Source of the DNA: Cyanobacterium stanieri PCC 7202
GTDB taxonomy: Bacteria; Cyanobacteriota; Cyanobacteriia; Cyanobacteriales; Cyanobacteriaceae
Assembly: GCA_000317655.1 (NCBI GenBank)
Contig: CP003940.1
Coordinates: 1,612,001 to 1,676,000, forward strand
DNA: 64,000 nucleotides
Reading direction: 5' to 3'
A model generated the notes under the pieces. It did no database searches. It saw only the letters and a program-made list of their open reading frames with translations, and was not told the DNA's origin. The position numbers and the translations under genes are program-made. This document shows, in pieces, positions 53,812-63,913 of this stretch; the first letter of the stretch is position 1; each line of letters opens with the position of its first letter.

Positions 53812-54003
53812 TTTGTCATTAATAGGCCATAGAACATTGCAGCCTAGTATTTTTTAGTGGATTATTAACTAGCTCAATGGTAGCGAATAATTAAATTTGT
53901 TGTGGTTTTTATCTTTTCCCTTCCCTTGTTAATTGCTCTAAAGACACAAAAACTGGTATCTTAACGAAAGAAAAATAATCAAAAAGAAAAGGCACGACTA
54001 GAA

Positions 54004-54726
54004 ATGATTTACCAACGGGTTTTACTGAAGTTAAGCGGTGAAGCATTAATGGGTAATTTAGGTTATGGTATAGACCCTAAAGTGGTTGCCGATATTGCCC
54101 AAGACATTGCACAGGTTGTACAAGAAAAAGTCGAGGTCGCTATTGTCGTTGGTGGGGGTAATATTTTTAGGGGTGTCAAAGCATCCGCCGCAGGGATGGA
54201 TAGAGCAACGGCTGACTATGTCGGCATGATTGCCACTGTGATGAATGCCATGACATTACAAGATGCTTTAGAAAGAATTAATATTCCTACTAGAGTCCAA
54301 ACTGCGATCGCAATGCAAGAAGTAGCCGAACCTTATATTCGCAGACGTGCCATTCGTCACCTAGAATTAGGAAGAGTCGTTATATTTGGTGCTGGTTCAG
54401 GAAATCCCTTTTTTACCACCGATACCACCGCAGCATTACGGGCGGCGGAAATAGATGCCCAAGTCATTTTTAAGGCGACGAAAGTTGATGGTGTCTATGA
54501 TAGTGATCCCGTGAAAAACCCTGATGCCCGTCTTTATAAAAGTTTGAACTACAACCATGTTTTAACTGAAGATTTGAGAGTGATGGATGGAACGGCGATC
54601 GCCCTTTGCAAAGAAAACAATATCCCCATTGTGGTGTTCAACCTTGCCGAACGTGGTAATATCATTCGTGCAATCAAAGGTGAATCCATAGGTACAATTA
54701 TAGGAGGTTCTTATGACGTTAATTGA
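54004..54726 (+). CDS. pyrH: UMP kinase
   Basis: A 240-residue bacterial-type UMP kinase of the amino acid kinase fold, making UDP from UMP. It has [11 protein letters not shown] at the start, [10 protein letters not shown], the ATP-site [15 protein letters not shown] and the [18 protein letters not shown] segment. Length is standard. Its last 14 bases overlap frr, whose ribosome-binding site GGAGG lies inside pyrH, so the two genes are translationally coupled, as in many bacteria. Confidence 0.97.
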   Translation: MIYQRVLLKLSGEALMGNLGYGIDPKVVADIAQDIAQVVQEKVEVAIVVGGGNIFRGVKASAAGMDRATADYVGMIATVMNAMTLQDALERINIPTRVQTAIAMQEVAEPYIRRRAIRHLELGRVVIFGAGSGNPFFTTDTTAALRAAEIDAQVIFKATKVDGVYDSDPVKNPDARLYKSLNYNHVLTEDLRVMDGTAIALCKENNIPIVVFNLAERGNIIRAIKGESIGTIIGGSYDVN

Positions 54727-55264
54727 TGATTTAAAAGCCAATATGCAAAAAAGTGTCGAAAGGACACAACAAGACTTTAATACTATTCGCACAGGTAGGG
54801 CTAACGCCAGTTTACTCGACAAAATTATGGTGGACTACTATGGGGCAGACACCCCCCTAAAAACCATCGCTGGTATCAGCACCCCCGATGCTACTACCAT
54901 CTTAATTCAACCTTTTGACCGTGGTAGTATGGCTCAAATTGAAAAAGCCATTTCCCTATCTGATATTGGTTTAACCCCCAACAATGACGGGCAAGTAATT
55001 CGTCTCAACATCCCCCCCCTCACGGCCGAACGTCGTCAGGAATTTGTTAAACTAGCAGGGAAATATGCCGAGGATGGTAAAGTTTCTGTACGTAATCACC
55101 GTCGAGATGCCATCGATAAAGTAAGAAAACAAGAAAAAAATAGTGATATTTCCGAAGATGAATCCCGAGATTTACAAGACGAAATTCAAAAAGTAACTGA
55201 TATGTTTACAGGTAAAATTGATGAACTTCTTGCAGTTAAAGAAAAAGAATTAACCAGCATTTAA
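54713..55264 (+). CDS. frr: Ribosome recycling factor
   Basis: A 183-residue factor that with EF-G splits post-termination ribosomes. The sequence is collinear with RRF throughout: [15 protein letters not shown] near the start, then the short beta domain [31 protein letters not shown] and the C-terminal helix. The ATG at 54713 has GGAGG seven bases upstream (54703-54707), a strong site, and overlaps the pyrH 3' end. Confidence 0.97.
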   Translation: MTLIDDLKANMQKSVERTQQDFNTIRTGRANASLLDKIMVDYYGADTPLKTIAGISTPDATTILIQPFDRGSMAQIEKAISLSDIGLTPNNDGQVIRLNIPPLTAERRQEFVKLAGKYAEDGKVSVRNHRRDAIDKVRKQEKNSDISEDESRDLQDEIQKVTDMFTGKIDELLAVKEKELTSI

Positions 55265-55380
55265 GTTGCTTGGGGTGTTAGGGAAGTATTAGGTGTTAGG
55301 TGAATTGATAATGGAGAATTGATAATGCATAATAATTATTTACCATTGCATTTCGCTTATTTTATATTATAAATATTTTT

Positions 55381-56391
55381 ATGATTAATATTGCTATTTT
55401 GGGGGCAGGACGTTGGGGAAATCACTTTATTAGGATTTTTCTTAATGATCCTGATGTTAAATTAGTAGCAATTTGTGAACAAAGACAAGAACAATTAATT
55501 TTAATTCAAGATAAATACAAGATTAATTCTAGCGAAATAAAACTACTAAAAGATTATCAAGAAATTAAAAAAATAAATAATTTAGATGCTGTAATAATAA
55601 CCACTCCAGCTATTTATCACTATGATTTAATAAAAGATTTACTAGAGCATCAATATCAAATATTATCAGAAAAACCTCTTACCACAAATTCATTTCAAGC
55701 AAAAGAATTAACAGAATTAGCTAATAGCAAAAATTTAACTTTATTTGTTGATCATACTTATTTATTTAATCCTCTCATCCAAAGATTAAAAAAAGAAATT
55801 ACAGAGGAAAAAATCGGCTCTCTCAAATACGGTTATGCTTCCCGTACCCATGCCGATGCCATTAGAAAAGATGTTAACGTCATTTGGGATTTAGCCATCC
55901 ACGACATTTCGATTTTTAATTATGTTTTGGGGCAAAAACCTACTCATGTGAAAGCAGAAGGACAAAATTTCCTCTCCCATGATTTGATTGATATGGCATG
56001 GTTAAAATTATTTTATCCCAGTGGTTTTGTGGCAACCATTCACGTTAGTTGGTTAAATGCTGATAAACAAAGAAGATTAACCATGGTGGGGGAAAAAGGT
56101 AGTTTTGTTTTTGATGAAATGATGCCCCAATCACCTTTGACTCTCTATCAGGCAAATATTAACCAAAATTCATCACCCATGAGCGTAGATGGTTATAATA
56201 CAGAAAAAATCGATTTTGCTTCTTTTAATACTTTACAGATAATGGGCGATCGCTTTTTATCCGCTATCAAAACAAATAAGCAAGAAAAAATATCCACAGG
56301 AGAATTTGCCACCGAATTAATTCAAATCCTCGAAGCCTTGGATTTATCTTTACAAAGTAATAACTCTATGGTGACAGTTAATTACAAATAG
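55381..56391 (+). CDS. Gfo/Idh/MocA family oxidoreductase
   Basis: A 336-residue NAD(P)-dependent oxidoreductase. The Rossmann motif GAGRWGNHF (7-15) opens the protein, and LSEKPLTTN carries the family EKP motif with the catalytic lysine; HVIWDLAIHDISIFNY-like sequence holds the probable catalytic histidine. Members reduce or oxidise sugar carbons, often on nucleotide sugars or inositol. The substrate is unknown. Its 3' end overlaps the convergent sfsA by 14 bases (56378-56391). A gap with AGGTGTTAGGTG-type repeat (near 55285-55303) separates it from frr. Confidence 0.88.
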   Translation: MINIAILGAGRWGNHFIRIFLNDPDVKLVAICEQRQEQLILIQDKYKINSSEIKLLKDYQEIKKINNLDAVIITTPAIYHYDLIKDLLEHQYQILSEKPLTTNSFQAKELTELANSKNLTLFVDHTYLFNPLIQRLKKEITEEKIGSLKYGYASRTHADAIRKDVNVIWDLAIHDISIFNYVLGQKPTHVKAEGQNFLSHDLIDMAWLKLFYPSGFVATIHVSWLNADKQRRLTMVGEKGSFVFDEMMPQSPLTLYQANINQNSSPMSVDGYNTEKIDFASFNTLQIMGDRFLSAIKTNKQEKISTGEFATELIQILEALDLSLQSNNSMVTVNYK

Positions 56392-57109
56392 TAGCCAATC
56401 CCAAATATTTAACCCCCTCTGGAGATACATCAAAACGACAGGGCAAAATTTTCACCCCCTTCTCCCTCGCCTCATCAAACAATTCCCCATATTTAGGATC
56501 ATACTTTCTCCCAGGGGCAAAAAAATCGCAGTCACTACGATTGATAAAATAAAGCATTACAGGAATCGCCTCATCCGTAAGGGCAATTAATTCCTTGAGA
56601 TGTTTTTGTCCTCTGGTGGTTTCTGTATCAGGAAACAGAGCGACATTATCATGGGTAAGGGTAGTATTTTTGACTTCCAAATAAATGGGTTTTTGATGGT
56701 CATTTCCTGTCAAAACAAAATCAATACGACTTTTTTGGTCATGCCCAAATTTTACCTCACTTTTAACCGTGTCATATTGACCTGCCAATTCCGCAATTAA
56801 ATTATTTTCGAGGGCAATTTTGACAATCTTATTGGGTAAACCTGTATTAATGCCCACCCATACTTTTTGTTTTTCTCCCAACTCAATCATTTCCCAACTG
56901 TGGGCGAGTTTTCTTTTGGGGTTATCACTGTGGGATACCTGTACCCGACTGCCCACTTCACACACCCCTATCATCGGGCCTGTGTTGGCACAATGGGCAG
57001 TTATTACCTCTCCTGTATCTAATTGAATATCAGCTAAAAATCTTTTGTATCTTTTTAGAAGTATTCCTGATTTTAGGGGAGGATATTTATAAAGATAGGA
57101 ATCATTCAC
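56378..57109 (-). CDS. sfsA: DNA/RNA nuclease SfsA family protein
   Basis: A 243-residue protein. The family pattern is clear from the start (LLKRYKRFLADIQLDTGE, then HCANTGPMIG) to the PD-(D/E)xK-like core: SRIDFVLTG followed by YLEVKNTTL, and the late MLYFINRSDCDFFAPG. SfsA was first described as a sugar fermentation stimulation protein and has nuclease-like motifs; its physiological role is unclear. The start is a GTG at 57109, since no ATG is present near the N-terminus. It ends inside the convergent oxidoreductase gene by 14 bases. Confidence 0.9.
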   Translation of the reverse strand: MNDSYLYKYPPLKSGILLKRYKRFLADIQLDTGEVITAHCANTGPMIGVCEVGSRVQVSHSDNPKRKLAHSWEMIELGEKQKVWVGINTGLPNKIVKIALENNLIAELAGQYDTVKSEVKFGHDQKSRIDFVLTGNDHQKPIYLEVKNTTLTHDNVALFPDTETTRGQKHLKELIALTDEAIPVMLYFINRSDCDFFAPGRKYDPKYGELFDEAREKGVKILPCRFDVSPEGVKYLGLATICN

Positions 57110-57185
57110 AGCAATGTTTGTTTAAGGAACAAGAAAATATTAATTTATCGTAATTGTCCATTGTTCATTGTCAATTGTCAATTGT

Positions 57186-57680
57186 TTAAGGTTCATTGAT
57201 CATATCCAACAAAGATTGACCAAGATGGATATTAATAACTTCTTCATTGGCACTAGCAGGTAAATCAATTAAAGGCTCATTGAGAGCAATCATTAAACTT
57301 TCTTCCTCTGGGGTATTTTGTTGTGCCATTTGCCAAATGGGGTTACGATTTCCCGTGAATAGTCCACCAATGGTAGCTAAAACGGTAATGGCGATCGCAC
57401 TGCCCCCAATCACTAAACGCTTCTTATGCTTTTCTTCCTTATCTAATTGAGAAAATACACCATCACACACCTGTTTAGAGGTATATTCAGGCTTAGGAAT
57501 AGGTAAACTATTAATTTCTTGTCGTAGGGCGAGTAAACGACGATAAAGCCCTTGAGCTTCAGGATCTTGGGCTAGTAATTCTTGTACTTCTTTTCTTTGT
57601 GCCGAGGTCACCTCCCCATCTAAATAAGCGCTGAGGAGTTCAAAAGTACATTTATCGATAGGGTAAGAGTGATTAGACAT
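57186..57680 (-). CDS. Anti-sigma factor, membrane-anchored, partner of the adjacent sigma factor
   Basis: A 164-residue protein. The N-terminal helical domain (CTFELLSAYLDGEVTSAQRK) has the anti-sigma fold seen in RsiW/ChrR-type proteins but lacks the HxxxCxxC zinc motif. One membrane helix lies at about 89-108 (LVIGGSAIAITVLATIGGLF), leaving a short C-terminal part outside. It follows sigG by 39 bases on the same strand. Synechocystis has an equivalent pair (slr1545/slr1546) as I recall. It probably holds SigG at the membrane until a stress signal arrives. Confidence 0.82.
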   Translation of the reverse strand: MSNHSYPIDKCTFELLSAYLDGEVTSAQRKEVQELLAQDPEAQGLYRRLLALRQEINSLPIPKPEYTSKQVCDGVFSQLDKEEKHKKRLVIGGSAIAITVLATIGGLFTGNRNPIWQMAQQNTPEEESLMIALNEPLIDLPASANEEVINIHLGQSLLDMINEP

Positions 57681-57719
57681 GATATTTACAATATATAAGT
57701 TTGAGGAGTTCAGATAAAA

Positions 57720-58385
57720 TTAATTTTGATTCTCTAAATATGGTTTTAACAAAAGCTGTAATCGGTTTCTCGCTCTAGCGATTCTCGATTTTACAGTTCC
57801 CAGAGACACTTGGGTAATTTCGGCGATTTCTTCATAGCTCAAGCCTTGAATTTCCCTTAAAATAATAGTGACTCGGAAGGTTTCAGGAAGATCGGCGATC
57901 GCACGGTTCAACAAATCATAAAATTCAACGGTACTTAAATTATCTTCAGGTAAAGGAACATCAGAAGGAATTTCCCATTTTAAATCATCATCATCACCAC
58001 GGCTAATAGAAGCATCCAAAGATAGAGGGGGAGCATGGCGTTTTCGTTTCCGTAATTGATCATAAAACAAATTGGTCGTAATTCTACTCAACCAGCCTTT
58101 AAATTTACTAGGTTCTTGGAGACGTTGAATATTTTTATAGACTCTAATCCATACCTCCTGAGCAAGATCGGGGCGATCGTGCCAGTCAGGAGCTAAATTA
58201 TAGAGAATCTTATCAACATAAGGTTGATAGCGGTTAAGTAGCTCTGTAAACGCCACCCGATCAGGTTTATTGCCCTCTTGGCAACGCAATATTAGGTCTG
58301 TGTTTGAGAGTTGGTCGATTTTCACTCTTTGTTTTGGTAAAGCAATTGATAAACTAGACCATGATAACGAAATAGAGGATACCAT
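57720..58385 (-). CDS. sigG: ECF-type RNA polymerase sigma factor SigG
   Basis: A 221-residue group 3 sigma factor. Region 2 includes DLAQEVWIRVYKNIQRL and FKGWLSRITTNLFYDQLRKRKR (the -10 recognition helix), and region 4 has LPETFRVTIILREIQGLSYEEIA with the helix-turn-helix SLGTVKSRIARARNRLQ. Between them an acidic linker of about 40 residues (DDDDLKWEIPSDVPLPED) is present. An anti-sigma gene follows 39 bases downstream. SigG of Synechocystis handles envelope or light stress and is essential there, to my knowledge. ATG start at 58385. Confidence 0.92.
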   Translation of the reverse strand: MVSSISLSWSSLSIALPKQRVKIDQLSNTDLILRCQEGNKPDRVAFTELLNRYQPYVDKILYNLAPDWHDRPDLAQEVWIRVYKNIQRLQEPSKFKGWLSRITTNLFYDQLRKRKRHAPPLSLDASISRGDDDDLKWEIPSDVPLPEDNLSTVEFYDLLNRAIADLPETFRVTIILREIQGLSYEEIAEITQVSLGTVKSRIARARNRLQLLLKPYLENQN

Positions 58386-58463
58386 AACTTATTCTATACC
58401 CATGTTGATTATAAGTACTTCTATATCAGAAGACTACATGATCGGGTTTTATGTTCCGTATTC

Positions 58464-58500
58464 ATTAGGGGCTGATGAAAAAGTGGGGTAATTGTGACAG
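58464..58500 (+). repeat. GGCTGATGAAAAAGTGGGG repeat, copy 3
   Basis: ATTAGGGGCTGATGAAAAAG followed by TGGGGTAATTGTGACAG. An almost identical direct copy begins 178 bases later. The heptamer tract at 58500 follows at once. Confidence 0.9.
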
Positions 58501-58527
58501 GCAATGGGCAATAGGCAATAGGCAATG
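58500..58527. repeat. Heptamer tandem (GGCAATG/GGCAATA, four units)
   Basis: Units GGCAATG, GGCAATA, GGCAATA, GGCAATG directly abut copy 3 of the TGATGAAAAAGTGGGG module, the same association as at 17857-17934 in the opposite orientation. Confidence 0.85.
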
Positions 58528-58641
58528 GTTTCAACTTTTTAAATTTTTGTCAAAAAAGCGTTATTTTTCAATCTTTTTTAATGTTTCTGGGATCTTAAAA
58601 TCCTTGTAAGTCAATGTTTATAATTTATTCGGCAGACCCTA

Positions 58642-58680
58642 ATTAGGGGCTGATGAAAAAGTGGGGTAATTGTGGCAGGG
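58642..58680 (+). repeat. GGCTGATGAAAAAGTGGGG repeat, copy 4
   Basis: ATTAGGGGCTGATGAAAAAG followed by TGGGGTAATTGTGGCAGGG. With copy 3 it forms a long direct repeat in the 370-base gap between sigG and ffh; the rest of that gap is AT-rich with no gene I can support. Confidence 0.9.
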
Positions 58681-58755
58681 AATAGGGAATGATTTTATTC
58701 ATTTTCTTATTAGCCCTTAAAACATTACACAAAACATCCCTATTGTTTTAGCAAC

Positions 58756-60207
58756 TTACAAATCGGCAAAACCGCGCTTTTTCTTTTTCTTCTTGGGTTT
58801 ACCGCCGCCTTTGGCACGGGAACCCGGCATAGGGGCATTTCCGCCAAACATTCCCCCCAAACCGCCCATACCGGGCATACCACCCATACCGGGCATACCA
58901 GGGAAACCTCCCCCCGTGGTCATTTGCTGCATCATCGAGCGCATCCTAGTAAAATCACTAATCAATCGAGAAACTTCCTTTTCCTGATGTCCAGAACCTT
59001 GGGCAATACGACGACGACGACTGGGGGATTTTGCCAAGAGTTCAGGGTTTTCCCTTTCCTGCTTGGTCATAGAATTAATGATCGACTCAGTAATTTTTAA
59101 TTGGCTCTCTCCTTTTTCCAAAGCCCCTGCCCCGATTTTGTTCATCCCAGGGATTAATTTCATCACCCCTGCAAAAGAACCCATATTTTTGAGCAGACGC
59201 ATTTGTTTGAGAAAGTCATTAAAATCAAACTTCGCCTCCATCATCTTGCGTTGCATTTTTTCCACATCGCCGATGTCAAGCTCCTCTTGAGCTTTTTCCA
59301 CCAAGCTGACGATGTCACCCATATTAAGGATACGGGAAGCCATGCGATCGGGATAAAAAGGTTCTAAGGCTTCTACCTTCTCCCCAACCCCGATAAATTT
59401 AATGGGTTTTCCAGAAATAGTCCTTACCGAAAGAGCTGCACCCCCTCGACTATCCCCATCCATCTTCGTGAGAATCGCTCCAGTAATGCCGATTTCCTCG
59501 TGGAAAGTACGGGTCAAATTTGCCGCTTCTTGCCCTGTCATGGCATCTACCACCAACAAGACTTCATCAGGATTAACCGTGGATTTGATTTGAGATAACT
59601 CCCCCATCATTTCCTGATCAATTTGCAATCGTCCTGCCGTATCGATAATCACCGTATCGATGCCCTGCTCTTGGGCGCTTACTACCCCCTGACGAGCAAT
59701 TTCCACAGGGTTAGCATCGCTTCCAAGCTCGAATACGGGAATTTTTATCTGTTCCCCTAGGGTAATCAACTGGTCGATGGCCGCAGGGCGATATACGTCT
59801 GTGGCGACCATTAAGCAGGAGCGTTTTTGCTTCTGAAGATAGAGGGCAAGTTTAGCAGTGGCCGTGGTTTTACCCGTACCCTGCAGCCCTGCCATAAGGA
59901 TAACGGTGGGGGCTTTTTCTGCCTTGGCAAGGGGGACATTACTTTCTCCCATCACCTTCACTAACTCATCGTAAACAATTTTGATGAACTGCTGTTGGGG
60001 GTTAACTCCTGAAATTACTTCGGCACCAAGGGCGTTTTTTTCCACCTCCGCCACAAAACTTTTGACAACCTGAAAGTTTACGTCGGCTTCTAATAATGCT
60101 CTTCTAACCTCTTGTAGTGCGTCTTGAATATTTGATTGCGAGATTTTTCCCTGACCACGCAATTTTTTCCATGTATCTTCTAAACGCTCTGCTAGTGCAT
60201 CAAACAT
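58756..60207 (-). CDS. ffh: Signal recognition particle GTPase Ffh
   Basis: A 483-residue SRP54-type GTPase that targets nascent membrane proteins. The N domain (helical, 1-85) is followed by the G domain with GLQGTGKTT (107-115), DTAGR and TKMDGDSRGG, then the M domain with RMRSMMQQM, which binds signal sequences and SRP RNA. The C-terminal tail is a Gly/Met/Pro repeat (GMPGMGGMPGMGG) ending in a Lys-rich stretch, a common cyanobacterial feature. ATG start at 60207. Confidence 0.97.
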   Translation of the reverse strand: MFDALAERLEDTWKKLRGQGKISQSNIQDALQEVRRALLEADVNFQVVKSFVAEVEKNALGAEVISGVNPQQQFIKIVYDELVKVMGESNVPLAKAEKAPTVILMAGLQGTGKTTATAKLALYLQKQKRSCLMVATDVYRPAAIDQLITLGEQIKIPVFELGSDANPVEIARQGVVSAQEQGIDTVIIDTAGRLQIDQEMMGELSQIKSTVNPDEVLLVVDAMTGQEAANLTRTFHEEIGITGAILTKMDGDSRGGAALSVRTISGKPIKFIGVGEKVEALEPFYPDRMASRILNMGDIVSLVEKAQEELDIGDVEKMQRKMMEAKFDFNDFLKQMRLLKNMGSFAGVMKLIPGMNKIGAGALEKGESQLKITESIINSMTKQERENPELLAKSPSRRRRIAQGSGHQEKEVSRLISDFTRMRSMMQQMTTGGGFPGMPGMGGMPGMGGLGGMFGGNAPMPGSRAKGGGKPKKKKKKRGFADL

Positions 60208-60314
60208 AATTGAATTAATTAATAGTGATTAATATTTCGAGAGAAAGTACGGATTATCAATTATAACAATTCTTGAGCTAGAGCATAGTTAATTGTTGAT
60301 AATACCTTTCCCAT

Positions 60315-61733
60315 CTAGGATGCTAATTCGAGATTCTCGTCGGCATCGCCTTCGTGCACAGTTTTAACCCATTTGAGGCGTTTTTGACGCACAGACATTC
60401 TCGCTGTGGTCAGGGGCATGACGATAAACCAATGCACCATATAAATCATACCTAAGAAACTTTGGGCAATGATGGTAAGGTGTTCACCGATGGTGAATGA
60501 TGATGGTTTATTTTGACTACGTTTTAAGCCCGTGTACATTCCCCAAAAGGCAAGAAAGAGGGTAAGACTACTAAGGGGGGCAACCAAGGGTAAACGATGG
60601 CGTGTCAATACCATTACGAGGTCAGGAATGGCGGCGGTAGGGAAGATATATTGCACCACAAAAAAGAAAATGAGGTCGAATTTTTTGCGCCACCCAAGGC
60701 GGTTACTGAGGATAAAACGCCAATAATCGAAATAGCGTTGATAACCACCCTCTGCCCAACGGCTTCTCTGGTGCCAAAGGGCGATCGCACTTTTTACCCC
60801 TTCTTCACCCACGGGGGGATATTCTAAAATGTCAATATCCCAATTATCAAGGTGTAGACGGATGGTAAGATCAAGGTCATCGGTGATAGTTTCTTCATTC
60901 CAACCACCACAACTATTGAGAGCATCACGGCGCACAAACTGCCCATTACCCCTTAATTCCCCAATGCCGCCGCAATTAATTCTTTGCTTTTGAAAATAAC
61001 TGTCCAGAGACATTTCCACCCATTGCCCCCTAGTCCAAAAATTTTCCCGAGCATTGGAGATGGCTTTTCTCACCTGCACAGCACCTATGTTTTCCCTCAC
61101 AAAGAGGGGAACCACTTTTTGTAATAAATTCTCAGGAATCACCGCATCGGCATCAAATACACCGATAATATCCCCCTTACATTGAGAAAAAGCAAGATTC
61201 AAGGCTCCCGATTTTCCTCCCTTCGCTAATCCATCTCGGTGGATAACGTTTAATTGGGCATATTCTTGAGCTAACCCGTCTAATATTTTACCAGTGCGAT
61301 CGCCACTATTATCATCCACAATCCATAATTCATATAAATGACGGGGATAATCAATATTAAGTAACATCGTCACCAACTTTTTAATCACCGCCTCCTCATT
61401 TTTGGCAGACACCAATAAAGAGACAGAAGGCAAAGTCTTCATATCAGAAAAAGCAGGAAGATTATTATCTTGAGGATTGCTAAAAACTAATCTAAAAGTT
61501 TGAAAAACAATCAATAATCCTAAAAATGCAATGATGCCAATATTCCAAGGAATAAGGTGTAAACCAATGGTTACACCCCAAATAAGAGTCAAAGCAAAAG
61601 CAGCCTTTTTTCTTCTACCTGACAACCCCTGAAAGAAATCATTTCTAAACTCTTCTTCTTCCATTTCAGGATCACTAAATTCCGCTAACAATGAGGGAAT
61701 AGGGTCAATTTCTGGGTTTTTCTTGTCTGGCAT
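60315..61733 (-). CDS. mgdA: Family 2 glycosyltransferase, MgdA-like (monoglucosyldiacylglycerol synthase type)
   Basis: A 472-residue membrane glycosyltransferase. Two N-terminal helices (about 40-80) precede a processive-type GT2 domain: WIVDDNSGDRT, FDADAVIPE (DxD), ETITDDLDLTIRLH (catalytic base) and HQRSRWAEGG (QxxRW-type). At least three C-terminal helices follow. Overall pattern and length match Synechocystis Sll1377, which transfers glucose to diacylglycerol as the first step to galactolipids; this identification rests on memory of the family. GT2 enzymes of cellulose-synthase type look similar, so substrate is not certain. ATG start at 61733; it is divergent from dxs. Confidence 0.78.
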   Translation of the reverse strand: MPDKKNPEIDPIPSLLAEFSDPEMEEEEFRNDFFQGLSGRRKKAAFALTLIWGVTIGLHLIPWNIGIIAFLGLLIVFQTFRLVFSNPQDNNLPAFSDMKTLPSVSLLVSAKNEEAVIKKLVTMLLNIDYPRHLYELWIVDDNSGDRTGKILDGLAQEYAQLNVIHRDGLAKGGKSGALNLAFSQCKGDIIGVFDADAVIPENLLQKVVPLFVRENIGAVQVRKAISNARENFWTRGQWVEMSLDSYFQKQRINCGGIGELRGNGQFVRRDALNSCGGWNEETITDDLDLTIRLHLDNWDIDILEYPPVGEEGVKSAIALWHQRSRWAEGGYQRYFDYWRFILSNRLGWRKKFDLIFFFVVQYIFPTAAIPDLVMVLTRHRLPLVAPLSSLTLFLAFWGMYTGLKRSQNKPSSFTIGEHLTIIAQSFLGMIYMVHWFIVMPLTTARMSVRQKRLKWVKTVHEGDADENLELAS

Positions 61734-61940
61734 AGTTAAATATCAGCTCCTTTTCTTCTATTTAGCTAAAATCTTCTATATTCTAACGTGAGTGATGCAC
61801 TAAATTTTAAGTCACCAACGCTACAATACTTAATCTCGTATTTTTAAGCATAATTACAAAAATTAAGACAAAATAAAGAAAAGAACTATTTATCTGAGAT
61901 AGTAAAGGCAGATAGAAAAAAATAGGGGAATAAAAATATA

Positions 61941-63860
61941 ATGCACATAAGCGAACTTACTCACCCAAATCAACTACATGGCTTATCCATACGCCAATTA
62001 GAAGACATTGCCCAACAAATACGAGAAAAACACCTAGAAACCATTGCCGCCACAGGAGGGCATTTAGGCCCGGGGCTCGGAGTCGTAGAATTAACCATTG
62101 CCCTCTACAATACCCTTGATTTAGAACAGGATAAAGTAATTTGGGATGTAGGACATCAAGCCTATCCCCATAAAATGTTAACAGGACGTTACCATGATTT
62201 CCATACCCTCAGACAAAAAGATGGCATTGCGGGGTATCTAAAACGTTCGGAGAACAAATTTGACCATTTTGGAGCAGGACACGCCTCCACGAGCATCTCA
62301 GCAGGGTTAGGGATGGCTTTGGCAAGGGATGCCAAGGGCGAAAATTTTAAGGTTGTGTCGGTAATTGGCGATGGTGCCTTGACTGGGGGCATGGCCTTAG
62401 AAGCCATTAACCACGCTGGACATTTGCCCAATACTAATTTAATGGTGGTGTTGAATGACAATGAAATGTCCATTTCTCCCAATGTAGGTGCCATTTCCCG
62501 TTATCTGAATAAAGTACGTTTATCAGATCCTATTCAATTTTTAACAGGTAATATTGAGGAACAGTTTAAGCATTTCCCATTCTTTGGCGATGGTGAAAAT
62601 CTTTCTCCTGAAATGAGAAACCTCAAAGAGGCGATGAAACGCCTTGCTATGCCCAAGGTAGGGGCGGTAATTGAGGAGTTAGGATTTACTTATTTTGGCC
62701 CGGTGGATGGTCATAACATTGACGAGTTAATTAATACTTTCCAAAAAGCGCACAAGGTGAAAGGCCCTGTATTTGTCCATGTGGTAACGGTGAAAGGTAA
62801 GGGTTATTCCATGGCGGAAAAGGATCAAGTGGGGTATCATGCCCAAAGTCCTTTTAATTTAACTACGGGTAAACCCATCCCTTCCAATAAGCCTAAGCCT
62901 CCTAGTTATTCTAAGGTATTTGCCCATACCCTAACTACTTTGGCGGAAAATGACCCCAAAATTATCGGGATTACGGCAGCTATGGCGACGGGTACAGGAT
63001 TGGATAAGTTACAGCAAAAGTTACCTAAACAATATATTGATGTGGGTATTGCCGAACAACACGCTGTGACTTTGGCGGCTGGTTTGGCCTGTGAGGGTAT
63101 GACTCCCGTGGCGGCGATTTATTCTACTTTCTTACAAAGGGCTTATGATCAGATTATCCATGATGTTTGTATTCAAAAAATTCCTGTGTTTTTCTGTTTA
63201 GACAGGGCGGGAATTGTGGGTGCAGATGGCCCTACCCACCAAGGGATGTATGATATTGCTTATCTTCGTTGTATTCCTAATTTGGTGATTATGGCACCCA
63301 AGGATGAGGCGGAGTTACAACGGATGACAGTGACTGGTATTAAGCACAAAGAAAGTGCGATCGCCATGCGTTACCCCCGTGGCAATGGTTTAGGAGTACC
63401 TTTAGCCGAAGAAGGTTGGGAAGAAATTCCCATCGGTAAGGGGGAAATTTTACGCAATGGGGATGATGTTTTATTAGTCGGTTATGGTTCAATGGTTAAT
63501 AATGCCATGCAAACCGCCGAGATTTTGAGTGAGCATGGAGTGGAAGCCACGGTAATTAATGCTCGTTTTGTCAAACCCCTTGACACTGAGTTAATCGTAC
63601 CTTTAGCGGAGAAAATAGGTAAGGTTGTTACCCTTGAGGAAGGTTGTATTATGGGCGGTTTTGGTTCTGCTGTAGCAGAGGCTTTAATTGACCATAATGT
63701 TAATGTGCCTGTTAAACGTATCGGTGTACCTGATATTTTGGTAGACCATGCTACCCCTGCGCAATCCTTTGCGGATTTGGGTTTAACTAGCCCCCAAATT
63801 GCTGAACGGGTTTTAAATACTTTTTTCAGTGATAAACCTGAAATGGCAGTTAAGAGTTAG
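61941..63860 (+). CDS. dxs: 1-deoxy-D-xylulose-5-phosphate synthase
   Basis: A 639-residue TPP enzyme that condenses pyruvate with glyceraldehyde 3-phosphate, the entry to the MEP isoprenoid pathway feeding carotenoid and chlorophyll side chains. It has [14 protein letters not shown] near the N-terminus, the TPP/Mg motif [30 protein letters not shown]-like sequence with the catalytic glutamate (GIAEQHAVT) and [14 protein letters not shown]. Length is standard. ATG start at 61941. It is divergent from the MgdA-like gene. Confidence 0.97.
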   Translation: MHISELTHPNQLHGLSIRQLEDIAQQIREKHLETIAATGGHLGPGLGVVELTIALYNTLDLEQDKVIWDVGHQAYPHKMLTGRYHDFHTLRQKDGIAGYLKRSENKFDHFGAGHASTSISAGLGMALARDAKGENFKVVSVIGDGALTGGMALEAINHAGHLPNTNLMVVLNDNEMSISPNVGAISRYLNKVRLSDPIQFLTGNIEEQFKHFPFFGDGENLSPEMRNLKEAMKRLAMPKVGAVIEELGFTYFGPVDGHNIDELINTFQKAHKVKGPVFVHVVTVKGKGYSMAEKDQVGYHAQSPFNLTTGKPIPSNKPKPPSYSKVFAHTLTTLAENDPKIIGITAAMATGTGLDKLQQKLPKQYIDVGIAEQHAVTLAAGLACEGMTPVAAIYSTFLQRAYDQIIHDVCIQKIPVFFCLDRAGIVGADGPTHQGMYDIAYLRCIPNLVIMAPKDEAELQRMTVTGIKHKESAIAMRYPRGNGLGVPLAEEGWEEIPIGKGEILRNGDDVLLVGYGSMVNNAMQTAEILSEHGVEATVINARFVKPLDTELIVPLAEKIGKVVTLEEGCIMGGFGSAVAEALIDHNVNVPVKRIGVPDILVDHATPAQSFADLGLTSPQIAERVLNTFFSDKPEMAVKS

Positions 63861-63874
63861 TTAGTTTTTTTTGG

Positions 63875-63913
63875 TTCCCACGTTGTTTTTATATAATCTA
63901 TTTCAGCGTGGGA
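63875..63913. other. Stem-loop downstream of dxs
   Basis: TCCCACGTTG and CAGCGTGGGA can pair (one G-T pair) around an 18-base AT-rich loop, starting about 17 bases past the dxs stop. No T run follows, so it is not a classical terminator; a 3' mRNA-stabilising hairpin is possible. Confidence 0.4.

Noticed and set aside
53866-53900. tRNA-like stretch AGCTCAATGGTAGCG
   Set aside because: The D-arm resemblance is not backed by an acceptor stem, anticodon arm or a GTTCRAnYC T-loop in the following bases.
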